DNA of 64,000 nucleotides from Barnesiella sp. WM24 (lineage in GTDB: Bacteria > Bacteroidota > Bacteroidia > Bacteroidales > Muribaculaceae): the NCBI RefSeq assembly GCF_004570975.1, contig NZ_SPPC01000006.1:62001-126000 (forward strand), in the 5' to 3' direction. A program made the translations under genes and the position numbers. This document shows, piece after piece, positions 54,767 to 64,000 of this stretch (positions are counted from its first letter, which is position 1; each line of letters opens with the position of its first letter). The notes below the pieces were generated by a model, which worked only from the letters and a program-made list of their open reading frames with translations, was not told the DNA's origin and made no database searches.

Positions 54767-55765
54767 TTATAGATTGGGGTTCAGTTTATGCCAGTCGGCG
54801 ATAGGAGGCAACACGCCCATCTCGATTACCTCGTCACGGAGTTTGCAAAGATGTTCATAGCTCTTTTCAAGCTCCTTGTTTTCTTCGGGTGTACCTTCGA
54901 TAGGCTTGTAGCTTACGCCATCCTTGGTGATGGTGGTCTCCATAGCCATCATTATGTGCTGGAACTTGTCGTTGTTGACATATGTTCCGGCAGGCCAGCG
55001 GAACGGCTTACCACCCATAGCTGCAGCAATCATCTCGATAGACAGATATGCCGGGCTCTGGAATGAAGACCTTCCACGGAGTTCGATAATGTTCTTTCCA
55101 CCTTGAACGACACGTGTCTTGATAGCTTCCCAGTTTGCTTCCGGAAGGACTCCTTCGTCAATAAGCTGCTTCAGCGGTTTGCCCTTTATAGTGGTGGTGG
55201 ATTCAAATACCGCCATCTGCTCGCCGTGTCCGCCATAGGTACGCGCATTCTTGATTTCTGTATCGGGAATCTTGAAATATTTAGATAGTTCCGACTGCAA
55301 TCGGGTGCTGTCGAGAGCGGCAAGAGTGCTGAGGCATGAAGGTTTCACTCCTGAATATATAAGGGCGATAAGACCTGTAATATCGGCAGGATTGAATACA
55401 ACTACGATATGCTTTACATCGGGGCAATACTGCTTGATGTTTTTACCGAATTCCTCGGCGATAAGTGCGTTGCCTTTAAGAAGGTCTTCACGGGTCATGC
55501 CTGCCTTACGGGCGGCACCGCCTGACGACACAACATATTTGGCACCGGTCAAAGCTTCCTTGACATCGGTGGTATAGGTAAGGTTGACACCTTCAAATCC
55601 GCAATGGAACATTTCTTCTGCGACACCTTCAAGAGCGGGTCCGTAAGGGTCGTATAGACAGATGTTAGGGGTAAGGTGCATCATAAGCGCTGTCTGCGCC
55701 ATGTTAGAACCGATCATGCCGGCTGCACCTACAATCGTGAGTTTATCAGTGGTTAAAAAGTCCAT
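54767..55765 (-). CDS. mdh: Malate dehydrogenase
   Basis: A 332-residue lactate/malate dehydrogenase family enzyme results from ATG 55765; an upstream in-frame start at 55801 is less likely. It interconverts malate and oxaloacetate with NAD. Signatures are the Rossmann motif TIVGAAGMIGSNMAQ at residues 9-23, SSGGAARKAGMTREDLL (substrate-binding arginines) near 80, VFNPADITG near 120, and TYGGHGEQMAVF, with the catalytic histidine, near 178. Length matches the Bacteroidetes type. It lies between REPIN-flanked accessory sequence and the xer gene, in the region enclosed by the long inverted repeat. Confidence 0.92.
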   Translation of the reverse strand: MDFLTTDKLTIVGAAGMIGSNMAQTALMMHLTPNICLYDPYGPALEGVAEEMFHCGFEGVNLTYTTDVKEALTGAKYVVSSGGAARKAGMTREDLLKGNALIAEEFGKNIKQYCPDVKHIVVVFNPADITGLIALIYSGVKPSCLSTLAALDSTRLQSELSKYFKIPDTEIKNARTYGGHGEQMAVFESTTTIKGKPLKQLIDEGVLPEANWEAIKTRVVQGGKNIIELRGRSSFQSPAYLSIEMIAAAMGGKPFRWPAGTYVNNDKFQHIMMAMETTITKDGVSYKPIEGTPEENKELEKSYEHLCKLRDEVIEMGVLPPIADWHKLNPNL

Positions 55766-55832
55766 AGAAGTTAATAAGTTATTGGTTTTAGAATATAACA
55801 ACTTATATGGCGCTAATGTTTTCGTAAAGTTT

Positions 55833-56741
55833 TCAACTCCTGTTTCGCGGATGATGCAGCAGTATTTCCCGCCGGAGCATCGACCGGTCGAGATGCAGAT
55901 AAATCTCAGTCGTGGCTATTGACTCGTGACCGAGCATCTGCTGGATTGCGCGCAGATTGGCACCTCCTTCAAGCAAATGAGTGGCAAAGGAGTGGCGGAG
56001 CGAGTGAGGACTTATCACCTTGCGTATTCCGGCAAGCTCACAGAGTCGCTTTATTATGTAAAACACCATTACGCGGGTGAGACGCCTGCCGCGCCGGTTA
56101 AGAAATAGTATGCTCTCCTCACCCGGCTTTATGTCAAGCGATGCCCGCTGCTGCATGTAGAGCCTGATTTCCTCAACCGCAGTATCCGACACCGGCACCA
56201 TGCGCTCCTTGCTCCCCTTGCCGCGCACTATCACATACCGCTCTTCGAGAAAAAGACTGGAAAGGGTGAGCCCTACAAGCTCGCTCACGCGGAGTCCGCA
56301 GCTGTATAGAGTCTCTACAATCGCACGGTTGCGCTGTCCTTCAGCCGTCGACAGGTCAATGCACGCTATCATACGGTCTATTTCCTCAACGGAAAGCACC
56401 TCAGGCAGATGTCGTCCGAGACGCGGGGCATCAAGAAGCAGGGTAGGATTGTCGGCTATGTAATCCTCCATTTTCAGATAGCGGAAAAATGATTTCAGCC
56501 CCGATATTATGCGCGCCTGCGACGACGAGGCGATACCGAGGTCGTGGAGAGCGGCAAGAAATTCATGCAACACTTCAGGACCGGCGTCGCGAATCATCAT
56601 CTTTTTGTCGGCAAGAAAGCGGAGCAGCTTGTCAATGTCGGAACGATAGGAGACTACGGTATTTTCCGAAAGCCCTTTTTCAAGCATCAGATAGCCTTCG
56701 TAGGCATCCAGTATTACTGATATATCGTTGATAGCTCTCAT
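55833..56741 (-). CDS. xerD: Tyrosine recombinase XerC/XerD
   Basis: A 302-residue recombinase results from ATG 56741, whose start overlaps the stop of the upstream gene by ATGA. Catalytic residues are visible: R151 (CGLRVSEL), K175 (GKGSKERMVPV), H246 and R249 (SPHSLRHSFATHLLEGG), H272 (LGHESIATT) and Y281 (YLHLD). The N-terminal SAM-like DNA-binding domain (residues 1-100) is intact. Its size and motifs fit the chromosomal Xer recombinases that resolve dimers at dif. Nothing marks it as an element-borne integrase, although it lies inside the inverted-repeat-bounded segment. XerC versus XerD cannot be settled. Confidence 0.88.
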   Translation of the reverse strand: MRAINDISVILDAYEGYLMLEKGLSENTVVSYRSDIDKLLRFLADKKMMIRDAGPEVLHEFLAALHDLGIASSSQARIISGLKSFFRYLKMEDYIADNPTLLLDAPRLGRHLPEVLSVEEIDRMIACIDLSTAEGQRNRAIVETLYSCGLRVSELVGLTLSSLFLEERYVIVRGKGSKERMVPVSDTAVEEIRLYMQQRASLDIKPGEESILFLNRRGRRLTRVMVFYIIKRLCELAGIRKVISPHSLRHSFATHLLEGGANLRAIQQMLGHESIATTEIYLHLDRSMLRREILLHHPRNRS

Positions 56742-57343
56742 CAGAACCAGAGAGAAAAGTGCTGACGCGGCAATTTTCTGTTGCCTATTATCACCGCTGT
56801 CCTGCCGTTGGAAAAAGTCATGCCCCATGTCATCGCTGACGCTGCGGCTTTAACGATTGCCCTGATTCTGCCGCCGCGCTTCATCCCGCCGACAATTACC
56901 ACTCCCTGCCTTTCTATCGCATCGTCGATCAAGCAGCGCAGATTGTCGTCAGACAGCGGAGTAGTCGGACTTACGTATATAAAGGGGCGGTCGTCGCCAA
57001 GATTGTCCATGTACTTTGAATACATATCGTAACCGTCACCGGCAACCGTCACCACGGCATTGACCGACAGCTGTTTAAGTGTAGTCTCGGCTGTCTTGTT
57101 GTAGCCCGATACAAGCATTGAACCCGGGTTGAAGTGATTTGCCACCCTGAACAGCAGCCTTGCCTCGCTCCGTGAGACATGATTGAGCTTTGCCTCCCGG
57201 TCTATGATGTCGTAAGAGTAGTATCGGCATGTCTCTTTTATCACCCTTTTTATAAAGTAGAAAGCAAAGGGCGAGTGTACGCCGAAGCCACGGCTACGGC
57301 GATAACGGTTAAGAGATGTAAGATACAGACTCAGCGCCTTCAT
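56741..57343 (-). CDS. SAM-methyltransferase-like protein of Bacteroidetes (GFGVHSPF type)
   Basis: This 200-residue soluble protein has the Bacteroidetes signature RSRGFGVHSPFAFYFI near residues 17-32. The following region reads as a degenerate Rossmann methyltransferase: RLLFRVANHFNPGSMLVSGY, then TVAGDGYDMYS and FIYVSPTT, with no canonical GxGxG. It may be an inactive or diverged class I methyltransferase; the substrate is unknown. It overlaps the yfhO-like gene upstream by 4 nt and xerD downstream by 3 nt, so the three genes form a translationally coupled operon. Confidence 0.65.
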   Translation of the reverse strand: MKALSLYLTSLNRYRRSRGFGVHSPFAFYFIKRVIKETCRYYSYDIIDREAKLNHVSRSEARLLFRVANHFNPGSMLVSGYNKTAETTLKQLSVNAVVTVAGDGYDMYSKYMDNLGDDRPFIYVSPTTPLSDDNLRCLIDDAIERQGVVIVGGMKRGGRIRAIVKAAASAMTWGMTFSNGRTAVIIGNRKLPRQHFSLWF

Positions 57344-59895
57344 TTACGTCGCAAAGGTAACTTGAAGGTGTAAAGCAGGGCTGCGGCGATAACAGCGAGA
57401 TAGATGATGATAATCGCTATCGTAGCCACGGTGACAGTCGTGTGGATCGACTGGGGGTCAAAGCGCATCTTGATGCTGTGGCTGCCCGCCGGAATCTTCA
57501 ACGCGCGCAGCAGATAGTCGACACGCGCAATTTCTGTCTCGTTGCCGTCAATCCACGCTTTCCATCCCCAGGGGAAATATATCTCGGAGAATACGGCTAC
57601 ACCGCCTTTGGCACTGTTGACCGCATAGTGTAGCTCGTTGGGTGCATAGGATGTCTCATAGATTGTGTCACCGGGCATTTTCTGAGCTACTGTAGTGCCG
57701 AGCAGCGGCTTGAACCGGTTGTCGGCTACCGCCGTGACAGCGGGGTTTATACTGTCAAGTGCGCCCATCTCGGCATCGGCATCGGCTACATACATGAGAC
57801 TGTCAACAAGCCACGCGTTGCCAAGGGCGTCAGGATTGGTATAGGCTTCGTCGTCACTCATCACAATATACTTGGCATTGAGCATGTTTAAGACATTCAT
57901 GTCAGCCTCGCTTATGTTTCCGGTGGAGAAATTGCCGAGATGACGGTCGATCATGTCATGATAGCGTGTAAGCTTAGCGGCGTGATATCCGCCTATTGTC
58001 TTGTGGCGGTAAGAGGGTGCTGCTTCACCAAACTGAGGTATATTCATCACACGGTAGTTCATAGCCGTGTCGGCAAGAATCATCCTGTCGGCTTTTGTAA
58101 TGGGGAACGGCTCGCCCGCCGCAAGAGTGCGCGGCACAAAACTCTCTGTATCGAGATAGCGCTTGTTGACTGTATACAGGTCGCCGATCACAATAAGAGT
58201 GAGTATGGCACAAAATGTCTTCTTGTCTATCTTGCGCGACATGAAGAGCCAGAGGAATATGCCTCCGAGAGCCACTATGCAGAAACTGCGGAGTGCATCG
58301 GCCGACACCATCGCCATCCTGACACTCTCTATCGCTGCAAAAAGCTGCGGCACCTGCTGTGCCATGCCGGAAGCCACATATGCGTCATGCTCCTGGTTGC
58401 TGAGATAAGAGCCGAAAATGCTTGGCGACGCGATGCCGAGAAGACAGAAAAACAGGCAGATGCCAAACGACACGGCAACCGGAGTGCGGTAACTGCGCCA
58501 ACGGTCACGGTTGTCAACCAATTCCTTCAAGGCAAGAATGGCGAGAAGAGGTATTGTAAATTCCGCTACGACAAGGATGCTTGCCACTGTACGGAATTTG
58601 TTGTACATCGGGAAATGGTCAATCATCAGGTCGGTAAGCCACATCATGTTATGACCCCACGACAGGGCTATCGAGATGACGGTCACAATAAGAAGCATCC
58701 ACTTTATGGGTCCCTTGACTATTATGCATCCGAGAATAAACAGCGCCACAAGCAACGCACCTACATAGACAGGACCGTTGGTCATCGGCTGGTCGCCGAA
58801 ATATTGCGGGAACTGGCTGAGGTAAGATGCCATCTCGCCCGATACGGTGCCCGATTTTACGAGTTGTGAGGCTGTGTCGGTGTCGCCGAGCGACATCAGT
58901 TTGTTGCTTCCTTTTTCCGGCTTGATAGTGGCACCACCCTTTACATTAGGTATCAGCAGGGTGAAAGTCTCACTTTTACCGTAGCTCCACGCTGTTATGT
59001 AATCCTTGTTGAGACCACCTGAGGCGTTGACAGCACCACCTCCACTGTTTCCGGAAAGTTCGCTGTGTTTTCCTCTCATGGTCTCCTTTGAATACATGTA
59101 GGTATTGTAAAGGTTAGGGGCGTTGGCGGCGACAGCGAGTATAGCGGCGACGGCAAGCGCTCCGGTAGCTTTCCACCATTTTGACATGTTATGCTTGCGA
59201 TATAGTACAACACCGTAAGCGACAACAAATCCTATCACGACCATAAGGAAGTAATAAGACATCTGTATATGGTTGCCGGCAATCTGCAGCATGGCAAACA
59301 AAGCCGCCAAAGCCGCTCCGGCAAGGTATTTGCCACGGTAGGCAAGCACAATTCCGGCAATAGTGGGCGGTATATAGGCAAGGGTTATGAATTTCCATAT
59401 GTGTCCCGCGCCTATGATTATAATAAAGTAAGATGAAAAGCCGTAGGCTATAGCTCCCGGCAGGGCAAGATACCACTTCACTCTCATGGCAAGCAACAGA
59501 ATGAAGAAGCCCGTCATCATCATGAACAGCAGACTGACGGGCGATGGCAGCCAAAGATGATACAGATTGCCTGCAAAGGTGATGAGTTTTCCGGAAGGGT
59601 AGGATGGATTGATCTGGAAAGTAGGCATTCCTGAGAAAAGGGAGTTGGTCCAGCGCGACAGTTCCCCCGACTCTTCCTCATAGGTGTTGACTTCATGGCT
59701 TATAGCCGTGCCTTGCTGCATGTCATGCTGCCTAAGCTCGTTGCCCTCGAAGGCATCGGGATAGAAAAACGCGCAAGCCACAACAAGCATTACCACCAGG
59801 GAAATCATGAACCCTATAAACGAACGGCTCGTAAGAAAAGCCTTGAGGCGACCACCGGCGGTAAGCTCTCTGTCAGATATGTTTTTATTATTCAT
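57340..59895 (-). CDS. YfhO-family polytopic membrane protein
   Basis: This 851-residue protein has about 12-13 membrane helices in its first 580 residues and a final one near residue 825. The N-terminal sequence ELRQHDMQQGTAISHEV with YPDAF is typical of the YfhO/GT-C-like family. The soluble segment of about 230 residues near the C-terminus includes SEIYFPWGWKAWIDG, also a family feature. YfhO proteins glycosylate teichoic acids or other envelope polymers in Gram-positives; in Bacteroidetes the role is open. It has its own promoter box and leads the yfhO-methyltransferase-xerD run. Confidence 0.85.
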   Translation of the reverse strand: MNNKNISDRELTAGGRLKAFLTSRSFIGFMISLVVMLVVACAFFYPDAFEGNELRQHDMQQGTAISHEVNTYEEESGELSRWTNSLFSGMPTFQINPSYPSGKLITFAGNLYHLWLPSPVSLLFMMMTGFFILLLAMRVKWYLALPGAIAYGFSSYFIIIIGAGHIWKFITLAYIPPTIAGIVLAYRGKYLAGAALAALFAMLQIAGNHIQMSYYFLMVVIGFVVAYGVVLYRKHNMSKWWKATGALAVAAILAVAANAPNLYNTYMYSKETMRGKHSELSGNSGGGAVNASGGLNKDYITAWSYGKSETFTLLIPNVKGGATIKPEKGSNKLMSLGDTDTASQLVKSGTVSGEMASYLSQFPQYFGDQPMTNGPVYVGALLVALFILGCIIVKGPIKWMLLIVTVISIALSWGHNMMWLTDLMIDHFPMYNKFRTVASILVVAEFTIPLLAILALKELVDNRDRWRSYRTPVAVSFGICLFFCLLGIASPSIFGSYLSNQEHDAYVASGMAQQVPQLFAAIESVRMAMVSADALRSFCIVALGGIFLWLFMSRKIDKKTFCAILTLIVIGDLYTVNKRYLDTESFVPRTLAAGEPFPITKADRMILADTAMNYRVMNIPQFGEAAPSYRHKTIGGYHAAKLTRYHDMIDRHLGNFSTGNISEADMNVLNMLNAKYIVMSDDEAYTNPDALGNAWLVDSLMYVADADAEMGALDSINPAVTAVADNRFKPLLGTTVAQKMPGDTIYETSYAPNELHYAVNSAKGGVAVFSEIYFPWGWKAWIDGNETEIARVDYLLRALKIPAGSHSIKMRFDPQSIHTTVTVATIAIIIIYLAVIAAALLYTFKLPLRRK

Positions 59896-59915
59896 AATAA
59901 TTGTCGTTTAACCCA

Positions 59916-59923
59916 CAAAATTA
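59916..59923 (-). promoter_or_regulatory. -7 promoter box (TAATTTTG) for the yfhO-xerD run
   Basis: The minus-strand TAnnTTTG match lies 20 nt before ATG 59895. Confidence 0.5.
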
Positions 59924-60140
59924 GTAAAAAACATCATATACCGTCATAACATCAACGACTTTTCATTTTGTTTGCCAATGATAATACCGCGTAGCCGATA
60001 ATACCATCGCGTATAAAATATACGCATGCACGTATACATATGCAATGTAACACATGCAATGCATACATACAATATCCACATACACGTATACATACAATAT
60101 ACACATGCAGGTATACATACAATATACACATGCAATGTAG

Positions 60141-60230
60141 GGGCGAGTGGAAGCTCGCCCGCGTATCAACCATGCGTGTATAACACCGTGTTTCGCAATG
60201 CGTGTATTTCGGGCGAGCTTCCACTCGCCC
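60141..60230 (-). repeat. REPIN element R4
   Basis: REPs at 60141-60160 and 60211-60230 are separated by 50 nt. Orientation and spacer closely match R3. Confidence 0.85.
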
Positions 60231-60400
60231 CTACAGCTACGCGATGTATTTTATATGCGATGTATTTTATATGTATATTGCATGTATACCGTATTGCATC
60301 ATGACCGTTGATGAATCGCATGCACATTACCTGTGTATTTTGTTTGTTGACAATTGTTGAAAACTATGTTGATTTATGACGATATACACATGCAATGTAG

Positions 60401-60502
60401 GGGCGAGTGGAAGCTCGCCCGCACATCAACCATGAGCATCAACCATGCGTGTACAACACCGTGTTCCGCAATGCGTGTATTCGGGCGAGCTTCCACTCGC
60501 CC
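60401..60502 (-). repeat. REPIN element R5
   Basis: REPs at 60401-60420 and 60483-60502 are separated by 62 nt. It is flanked on both sides by copies of GACAATTGTTGAAAACTATG and corresponds to R1 in the other arm. Confidence 0.85.
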
Positions 60503-61035
60503 CTACAGCTACGCGATGTATTTTATACGCGATGTATTTTATATGTATGTTGTATGTATACGTGCATGTGGATTTGTGTGTTGACAATTGTTGAAAACTA
60601 TGTTGATTTATGATGATATATTTTGTGAAGGTTTTTTATAATTATATTTGCCTATTTGGGATTGGTGTCTTATTAGAGATTGTGCGCGTTATTCAAAATT
60701 TTTTATGTATCAGATTTTGTGCAGATATCAACCATGATTGCAATACTTATCAATACCGACGGTCTGTGATTTTTATTTACATAGCCACTTATTAACCATG
60801 TGTTGATAATGCAGTGATTTACCTGTAATAGTGGCGGTTAACATGTTGATAACAACGAAAGTAATGTTTATACGACTACAATAACTTAATATGCAAGCAA
60901 ATGAAGCAAAACTTATCATTGCTATTAACAGCTATTACTATAACCTCATAAAAGAGATTTTTAAAAAATTTTTTCTTCTAATATAAAAAGTATGGTTGAT
61001 AACAAGGGTTGACGGGTAACATGTAGGACGGGCAT

Positions 61036-61070
61036 AAAAACAGAAATAGCCGGTTTCGACCCGGCTATTT
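61036..61070 (-). terminator. Terminator of the PepSY-like gene
   Basis: AAATAGCCGG (61044-61053) pairs with CCGGCTATTT (61061-61070). On the minus strand a T-run (complement of 61036-61040) follows. It sits 23 nt past the stop of the gene at 61093. Confidence 0.8.
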
Positions 61071-61092
61071 AGTAATGATCAAGAAATAAGTG

Positions 61093-61533
61093 TCAGTCGT
61101 CGTAGCGCACAAAGTTGCCTGTCTTGTCAAACTTCATGTCAACGCCATTGGATAGCTCAACGTCATAACCGCTGCGTTCTTTGTCGATACCAACAATATG
61201 TGTGCCCGACTGATTTTTTGCCACGTAATTACGGATGTTTTCCGGGACAAGGCTTGAGGGGACTGACTTGGTGTTTGCGGTCTCCACATTGTCCCAGTTG
61301 CCGTGACTGTCAAATGTTATTTCAGTGCCGTCGCTCAAAGTGACATCATACTCGTCTATGTGACCGAGAGTCTTTTCTATCTTGACTACACTGACCTTAG
61401 CCTTGAAATTGGACGCTATAGTAGTGCGTGCAGCTTCAGGAAGCACCGATGCGTCATGAGCGTAAGTGTCACGTGCGACTGCTGTGGCTGAGATGCCCAG
61501 CGCAACCATGAGAATCATAATAATCTTTTTCAT
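61093..61533 (-). CDS. Secreted PepSY-like (DUF2874/BLIP-type) protein
   Basis: A 146-residue protein begins at ATG 61533, because a typical signal peptide (KKIIMILMVALGISATAVA) starts there; the frame is open further upstream. Two PepSY-like repeats follow, each with a Y-D-V-x-L-S-D/N-G core: IDEYDVTLSDGTEITFDSHGNW near residue 65 and YDVELSNGVDMKFDKTGNF near 120. Bacteroidetes export many such small periplasmic proteins of unknown role. It has a terminator and stands alone between the inverted-repeat arm and a GH31 gene. Confidence 0.82.
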   Translation of the reverse strand: MKKIIMILMVALGISATAVARDTYAHDASVLPEAARTTIASNFKAKVSVVKIEKTLGHIDEYDVTLSDGTEITFDSHGNWDNVETANTKSVPSSLVPENIRNYVAKNQSGTHIVGIDKERSGYDVELSNGVDMKFDKTGNFVRYDD

Positions 61534-61793
61534 AATTCTTTCATTTAGAGATGTAACATATCTTAGAATAAGAACAAACAATAAATCAGATGGTTTTGGC
61601 AGGAATTGACTTCTCTTCCGGTAGCTATATAAACTAAGCGCGGAGATGCCTCGCGGTATCTCCGTGCCTGATAATAAACCAATCATTATCACATTTCTTG
61701 CAATGGAAAAAGTAATTTTGCTATGTACCTTTAAAACGCGGTAAAACGTAAATGGTTCAGCAATGACGTTGAAAAAAGAGAATAAAAATTGCC

Positions 61794-64000
61794 TTATTTA
61801 GCTAATATCTCTATTTTCAGCGGTTTACCGTTGAAAAATTTTGTCGAAAATTTTAAATCTTTTTTCGTGGTGACTTCAAACGGGATGGTGACACCATTGA
61901 CCGATACCTCCGAGACTTTACTGCAAATGCCGGGAAGCACGAAGGAGAGGTCACGTTGGGCAGGCATTCCGGGGTAGTAGCCTGACAGGTCGACGCCGAT
62001 TGTGATTTTACCGTCGGCAGCATCACTGGTAAAAGTCATCAGGGCATACTCCCCGCGGTCAAGCGATGAGGTAGAGCTGCGGTCATCCTCAAAGAGCACA
62101 TACCGGCTCTTTACCTCTCCGCGCGGGAAATAAAGTATGGTATAGGCGGCAGGATTATAGTCGCCGGTATTTTCCATCGCGTAGTCAGCCTGAGGGATAA
62201 ACGCGCCGTTGCGTATGAGAAGAGGGATTGTTTCAAGAGGAGCGTTGTAGCTGAACTCTGCGGGACCCTGATAATCGACTTCAGGATTGTTCCAGTCTAT
62301 CCACTTTCCTTCGGGTATATAAACGTTGCGGTTAACTGCGCCTTGCTGCAATACAGGGGCTACAAGCACTTCGCTTCCCCACATGAACTCATCGGTTATG
62401 GTATCGGCGGGAGTGCCTGTAATGCCGTCGAAATTGACAGGTCGCACAAGGGGATAACCCTTGGTGGCATTTTCATAAGCGAGAGTATAGTTGTAAGGCA
62501 GCCAGCGATAGCGCATCTTTATAAGATCACGGAGCAACTGCGAGTATTCGGGGTATTTGTAGGGCTCGGCATATTTCTGGGCATGAGTGCGGAGGATGGG
62601 CGAGAACACTCCAAGCTGCAGCCAGCGCACATAAAGCTCAGGGTCGGTGGGGTTTTGCTCGTCAATGGCAAATCCACCCACATCATGAGACATGTATCCG
62701 AGTCCGCTCAATCCGGAGTTAAGCATGATTTTCACCTGAGGCTGCAATCCGCCCCAGGAGCGCGAAACGTCGGTCGACCAGGGAAACACACTGTAACGCT
62801 GCAGTCCGGCTGTGCCGCCACGCATCAGAGTCATAAGACGTGTGTCAGGGTATTCATCCTTGAACAGGTCATAGATGATTGAGCTCCACACATTGCCATA
62901 TTGGTTGTGATATTCGCGCGCTGTCTCGCCGTTATGGTGGACGATGGTCTCGGGATGCACCTCAGGTTCGCCAAGGTCGCCCCACCATCCGCCTACTCCT
63001 TCATTGGTAAGTGAGCGGTAGCGTTCGCGCAGCCAGCGGCGTGTGTCGGGGTTTGCGACGTCAAACATTCCCGCCTCGCCTACCCATGTGGTGACATCGT
63101 TTATGTCGCCCGCGACATTCTTTGTCAACATGCCCTTTTCGGCAAGCATATTGTAATTGTCGATAGCGCCTATCTTGTTGATATAGGGTTGCGATATGAT
63201 AACAGTGTTCACTCCTTTGTCTTTCAGTCCGGCAAGCATCTTTTTATGGTCGCCCCACTGCTCGCGGTTCCATTCAAGACGTCCCATGTCGGTCTCCTTG
63301 CCATACCAATATAGATCCAGCACAATTCCGTCGACCGGATAACCTTCACGTTTCAGGGTGTCTATTACGCCACAGGTCTCTTCTTGGGTCTTATAGCCAT
63401 ATTTAGAGGTTATATATCCGAGCGACCAGAATGGAGGAAGCTCCTGGCGTCCCGTAAGGAGCGTGTATTGCGAGGTTACATCGGCGATGCCCTCTTTTCC
63501 ATATATAAAATAGTAGGAGACCGGTTTACGGCTCTCAGTCTCGTATTTTATGGTGTCGCCCATGATGAGTCTTGCCGCCGCATAGTCGTCAAACAGGATT
63601 CCATAGCCTGTATTGCTCACGAAAAGCGGCACACATATGTTCATCTGGTTTATGCGCGGGTCTCCCTCCGTGTAGCCATAATTCTGCCTGTTATACATCA
63701 CGAGGGTGTCGCCGTTCAGTTTCAGGCTGTGACCGCGTTCACCGGCACCATAATATATACCGCCTTCGACGGGAATAAGCGACAGGGTTTTCATGCCCTG
63801 CGAGGAGTTTCTTGTGCCGTCGTCATAGAGCATCCGGTTGTCACCGTTGAAAAAGGTTACACCTGCCGAGTTTCGGTCGACAGTGACCGACAGCCCTGAA
63901 GGAAGAGTCATGGTGGTGTTTTGCCCGGTGGTTGATACGGTTCCGTTGAAAGGCTGTTTTTCCATGACAGCCGACACCGACTCTCTCACGCTTTCTCCCG
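61794..64000 (-). CDS. Glycoside hydrolase family 31 enzyme, partial (N-terminus outside window)
   Basis: The frame enters from the right edge, and about 735 residues plus the stop are visible. It has the GH31 barrel: PPFWSLGYITSKYGY, then VDGIVLDLYWYG. GGWWGDLGEPEVHP follows, whose aspartate is the expected nucleophile, and YMSHDVGGF holds the expected acid/base aspartate. Beta-sandwich domains follow, ending in KPLKIEILAK. GH31 includes alpha-glucosidases and alpha-xylosidases; the WGDLGEP variant is common in Bacteroidetes members, but specificity cannot be assigned. The signal peptide, if any, lies outside the window. Confidence 0.9.
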   Translation of the reverse strand, partial: GESVRESVSAVMEKQPFNGTVSTTGQNTTMTLPSGLSVTVDRNSAGVTFFNGDNRMLYDDGTRNSSQGMKTLSLIPVEGGIYYGAGERGHSLKLNGDTLVMYNRQNYGYTEGDPRINQMNICVPLFVSNTGYGILFDDYAAARLIMGDTIKYETESRKPVSYYFIYGKEGIADVTSQYTLLTGRQELPPFWSLGYITSKYGYKTQEETCGVIDTLKREGYPVDGIVLDLYWYGKETDMGRLEWNREQWGDHKKMLAGLKDKGVNTVIISQPYINKIGAIDNYNMLAEKGMLTKNVAGDINDVTTWVGEAGMFDVANPDTRRWLRERYRSLTNEGVGGWWGDLGEPEVHPETIVHHNGETAREYHNQYGNVWSSIIYDLFKDEYPDTRLMTLMRGGTAGLQRYSVFPWSTDVSRSWGGLQPQVKIMLNSGLSGLGYMSHDVGGFAIDEQNPTDPELYVRWLQLGVFSPILRTHAQKYAEPYKYPEYSQLLRDLIKMRYRWLPYNYTLAYENATKGYPLVRPVNFDGITGTPADTITDEFMWGSEVLVAPVLQQGAVNRNVYIPEGKWIDWNNPEVDYQGPAEFSYNAPLETIPLLIRNGAFIPQADYAMENTGDYNPAAYTILYFPRGEVKSRYVLFEDDRSSTSSLDRGEYALMTFTSDAADGKITIGVDLSGYYPGMPAQRDLSFVLPGICSKVSEVSVNGVTIPFEVTTKKDLKFSTKFFNGKPLKIEILAK

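Larger units (their letters stand above)
59988..61021 (-). repeat. Long inverted repeat, right arm (two REPINs plus AT-rich part)
   Basis: Reverse-complement match to 49968-50965. The order is mirrored: TACGCG-rich end, REPIN R4, REPIN R5, then the AT-rich outer part (about 60600-61021) with GTTGATAA words near 60803, 60846 and 60993. The 58-nt block 60684-60741 is identical to 50248-50305. It contains no RAYT. Internal short tandem duplications near 60060-60130 make it slightly longer than the left arm. No gene is credible here. Confidence 0.85.

Noticed and set aside
55833-56741. Integrase of a mobile element using the long inverted repeats
   Set aside because: Its size, motifs and operon position fit a housekeeping Xer recombinase. 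No dif-like 28-mer was recognised in the repeat arms.

Overview
The window looks like the chromosome of a Bacteroidales bacterium, most probably a gut Muribaculaceae-type organism. This is inferred from recurring Bacteroidetes promoter boxes (TAnnTTTG, some with an upstream TTG/TTTG about 19-20 nt away), the near absence of Shine-Dalgarno sites, a PorZ-like component of the type IX secretion system, secreted proteins ending in short Y-x-x-x-G-type sorting tails, and Bacteroidales-type gene neighbourhoods. No rRNA, tRNA or CRISPR array was found.

Layout. 1-8059: end of an SpmA/SpmB-like membrane gene, AlkD-type DNA glycosylase, two LPS-core-type genes (glycosyltransferase and kinase), YifB/ComM ATPase, a beta-lactamase-fold hydrolase with an RsmI-like methyltransferase, and an ammonium channel. 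8390-11590: carB. 11704-14741: a secreted anchor-type protein bracketed by REP/REPIN-like palindromes. 14860-17173: recA and pfkA. 17165-24985: a seven-gene minus-strand run (pdxJ, ExbB, ExbD, TonB-like, DUF2723 glycosyltransferase-like protein, polysaccharide deacetylase, queG). 25129-27313: CBS protein, nadK, YgjP-like metallopeptidase. 27404-29675: an AT-rich patch with a DUF4143 ATPase, a frameshifted membrane gene and a possible tmRNA-end remnant. 29874-35764: cysE, THUMP methyltransferase, purD, a membrane protein and pdxB in one tight run. 35766-49859: GH43 enzyme, flippase-like protein, AraC regulator, TrmH-family methyltransferase, nucleoside kinase, PorZ, rdgB, leuS and nadA.

The accessory highlight is 49968-61021. 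A REP-associated tyrosine transposase (RAYT) at 51077-51571 sits among REPIN-like paired palindromes. An imperfect inverted repeat of about 1 kb (49968-~50965 and ~59988-61021) encloses roughly 9 kb carrying the RAYT, a repeat-rich secreted protein, mdh, a XerC/D recombinase, a methyltransferase-like gene and a YfhO-family membrane protein. Each arm combines an AT-rich noncoding part rich in TTATCAAC-type words with two REPINs. The same palindrome family, with a compensatory change in one stem pair, recurs at 11.7-14.7 kb. This reads as a RAYT/REPIN system whose elements have spread to at least two loci here. The window ends in a PepSY-like secreted protein and a truncated GH31 glycosidase.
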